From NCBI GenBank assembly GCA_030149625.1, contig JASLHP010000241.1:1-12544 (forward strand): DNA of 12,544 nt, written 5' to 3'. The position numbers and the translations under genes are program-made. Below the pieces are notes generated by a model that saw nothing but the letters and a program-made list of their open reading frames with translations, was not told the origin of the DNA and did no database searches. Below are positions 11,988-12,544 of this stretch, piece after piece; positions within the stretch are counted from its first letter, which is position 1, and every line of letters begins with the position of its first letter. This stretch comes from Solirubrobacteraceae bacterium. GTDB taxonomy: Bacteria > Actinomycetota > Thermoleophilia > Solirubrobacterales > Solirubrobacteraceae.

Positions 11988-12254
11988 ATGCCGAGCAAGC
12001 ACCCACGAATCGCTGTGACGGCGGACCCGGAACTAGGGGACGCACTGGAGCGTGTGCGCGCGGTGACGGGCACACAGGAGGCCGATGCGTCTCTGGTGCG
12101 CAGGCTTGCAATAGAGGGGGCTGAGGTGGAGATCCAGGCCAGGCGGGGGCGTCTCGAGGCGATCGAGGCGCTGTTCGCCGCGATGGACAGGGATGGGTTC
12201 GACCTCGACTTGGATGAGATCGATCGGCTCAACTCGCCTCCGCGCAGCGTGTGA
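11988..12254 (+). CDS. vapB: VapB-type antitoxin candidate
   Basis: An 88-residue protein directly before a PIN-domain gene. The N-terminus PRIAVTADPELGDALERVRAVTG, followed by EADASLVRRLAIEGAE, fits a ribbon-helix-helix DNA-binding domain: a short strand, two helices and the usual A..VR.LA..GA pattern. The C-terminal part (about 50-88) is helical and acidic (DRDGFDLDLDEIDRL), as expected for the tail that wraps the toxin and shields its acidic active site. It would neutralise the toxin and repress its own promoter. The stop overlaps the next start as GTGA, typical of coupled toxin-antitoxin pairs. The call rests mainly on size, context and pattern; the family is not recognised with certainty. 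Confidence 0.65.
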   Translation: MPSKHPRIAVTADPELGDALERVRAVTGTQEADASLVRRLAIEGAEVEIQARRGRLEAIEALFAAMDRDGFDLDLDEIDRLNSPPRSV

Positions 12255-12544
12255 GCGTCGAGCCGTGGGACGGCCGGGGTGCGGTCCTCGCCGACACCTC
12301 CGCGTGGATGCTCGCACGCCGGATTCCCCGTGCGCGGGAGCTGCTGTTCGCGGCTGCTGAGCGTGGCGACATCGCCTGGTGCTGGCCGGTGCGCTACGAG
12401 CTGACCTTCGATGCGCCCAGCCCTGAGCGAATTGCCGCAGTTGATCGCACGCTGGCGGGCTTGCGGGAGATAGCGATCGATCGTGCCGTCCAGCGGGGCG
12501 TGCTCTCGGCGATGCGAGAGCTGGCGGACAAGGGCTCTCACGGC
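12251..12544 (+). CDS. vapC: PIN-domain toxin, VapC-type ribonuclease (3' end outside window)
   Basis: Translating from GTG 12251 gives 98 open codons to the window end. VLADTSAWMLARR contains the first PIN catalytic aspartate (Asp15), and VRYELTFDAPS contains the conserved glutamate (Glu50) in the usual place after the second strand. RELADKGSHG at the edge matches the region just before the third acidic cluster, which lies outside the window. VapC toxins are magnesium-dependent RNases that cut tRNA or rRNA and stop translation until bound by antitoxin. GTG 12251 overlaps the antitoxin stop as GTGA and has no strong Shine-Dalgarno, so expression is probably coupled to and limited by the antitoxin. 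Completeness cannot be judged. Confidence 0.78.
   Translation, partial: MSVEPWDGRGAVLADTSAWMLARRIPRARELLFAAAERGDIAWCWPVRYELTFDAPSPERIAAVDRTLAGLREIAIDRAVQRGVLSAMRELADKGSHG

Overview
The window reads like a chromosomal segment of a high-GC actinobacterium, most plausibly class Thermoleophilia (Solirubrobacter/Conexibacter-like). This rests on the very high GC, the many GTGA/ATGA gene couplings, and a PilMNO-type pilus cluster beside a fused aroK-aroB. No 16S or marker-gene test was possible, so the assignment is an inference.

Layout. (1) 1-1026: a tandem pair of nearly identical type IV pilin genes, the first cut by the window edge, each followed by the same GC-rich hairpin. (2) 1033-5680: prepilin peptidase (pilD), then pilM-pilN-pilO and a PilP-position protein, the last four coupled by 4-nt ATGA overlaps. 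(3) 5706-10022: the shikimate-pathway genes aroC, a fused aroK-aroB and aroQ, then an M24 peptidase, all overlapping. (4) 9974-11737, minus strand: a polytopic membrane protein resembling GT-C glycosyltransferases, and an NTF2/SnoaL-like protein. The membrane gene overlaps the 3' end of the peptidase gene tail to tail. (5) 11988-12544: a VapBC-type antitoxin and a PIN-domain toxin, the toxin cut by the window end.

How the genes work together. PilD cleaves and methylates the prepilins. PilM (cytoplasmic, actin-like), PilN and PilO (single-pass, coiled-coil) and the PilP-position protein form the alignment/assembly platform. The motor ATPases and PilC are not in the window. The aro genes supply dehydroquinate synthase, dehydroquinase, shikimate kinase and chorismate synthase.

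Main discovery. All three pilus transcription units seem to start from sigma-28 family (FliA/SigD/WhiG) promoters. Before pilin copy 2 there is TAAAGCG-N13-GCCGATAT, before pilD TCAAGCG-N13-GCCGATCA, and before pilM TAAAGCG-N13-GCCGATAG. Spacing is identical in all three. This suggests that a flagellar/developmental sigma factor drives a type IV pilus regulon. The pilD site would give a leaderless or nearly leaderless mRNA, matching its lack of a Shine-Dalgarno sequence. The pilin site has a dyad over the -35 box and a foldable leader of about 88 nt. The tandem pilins differ mainly by amino-acid-changing substitutions that add positive charge.
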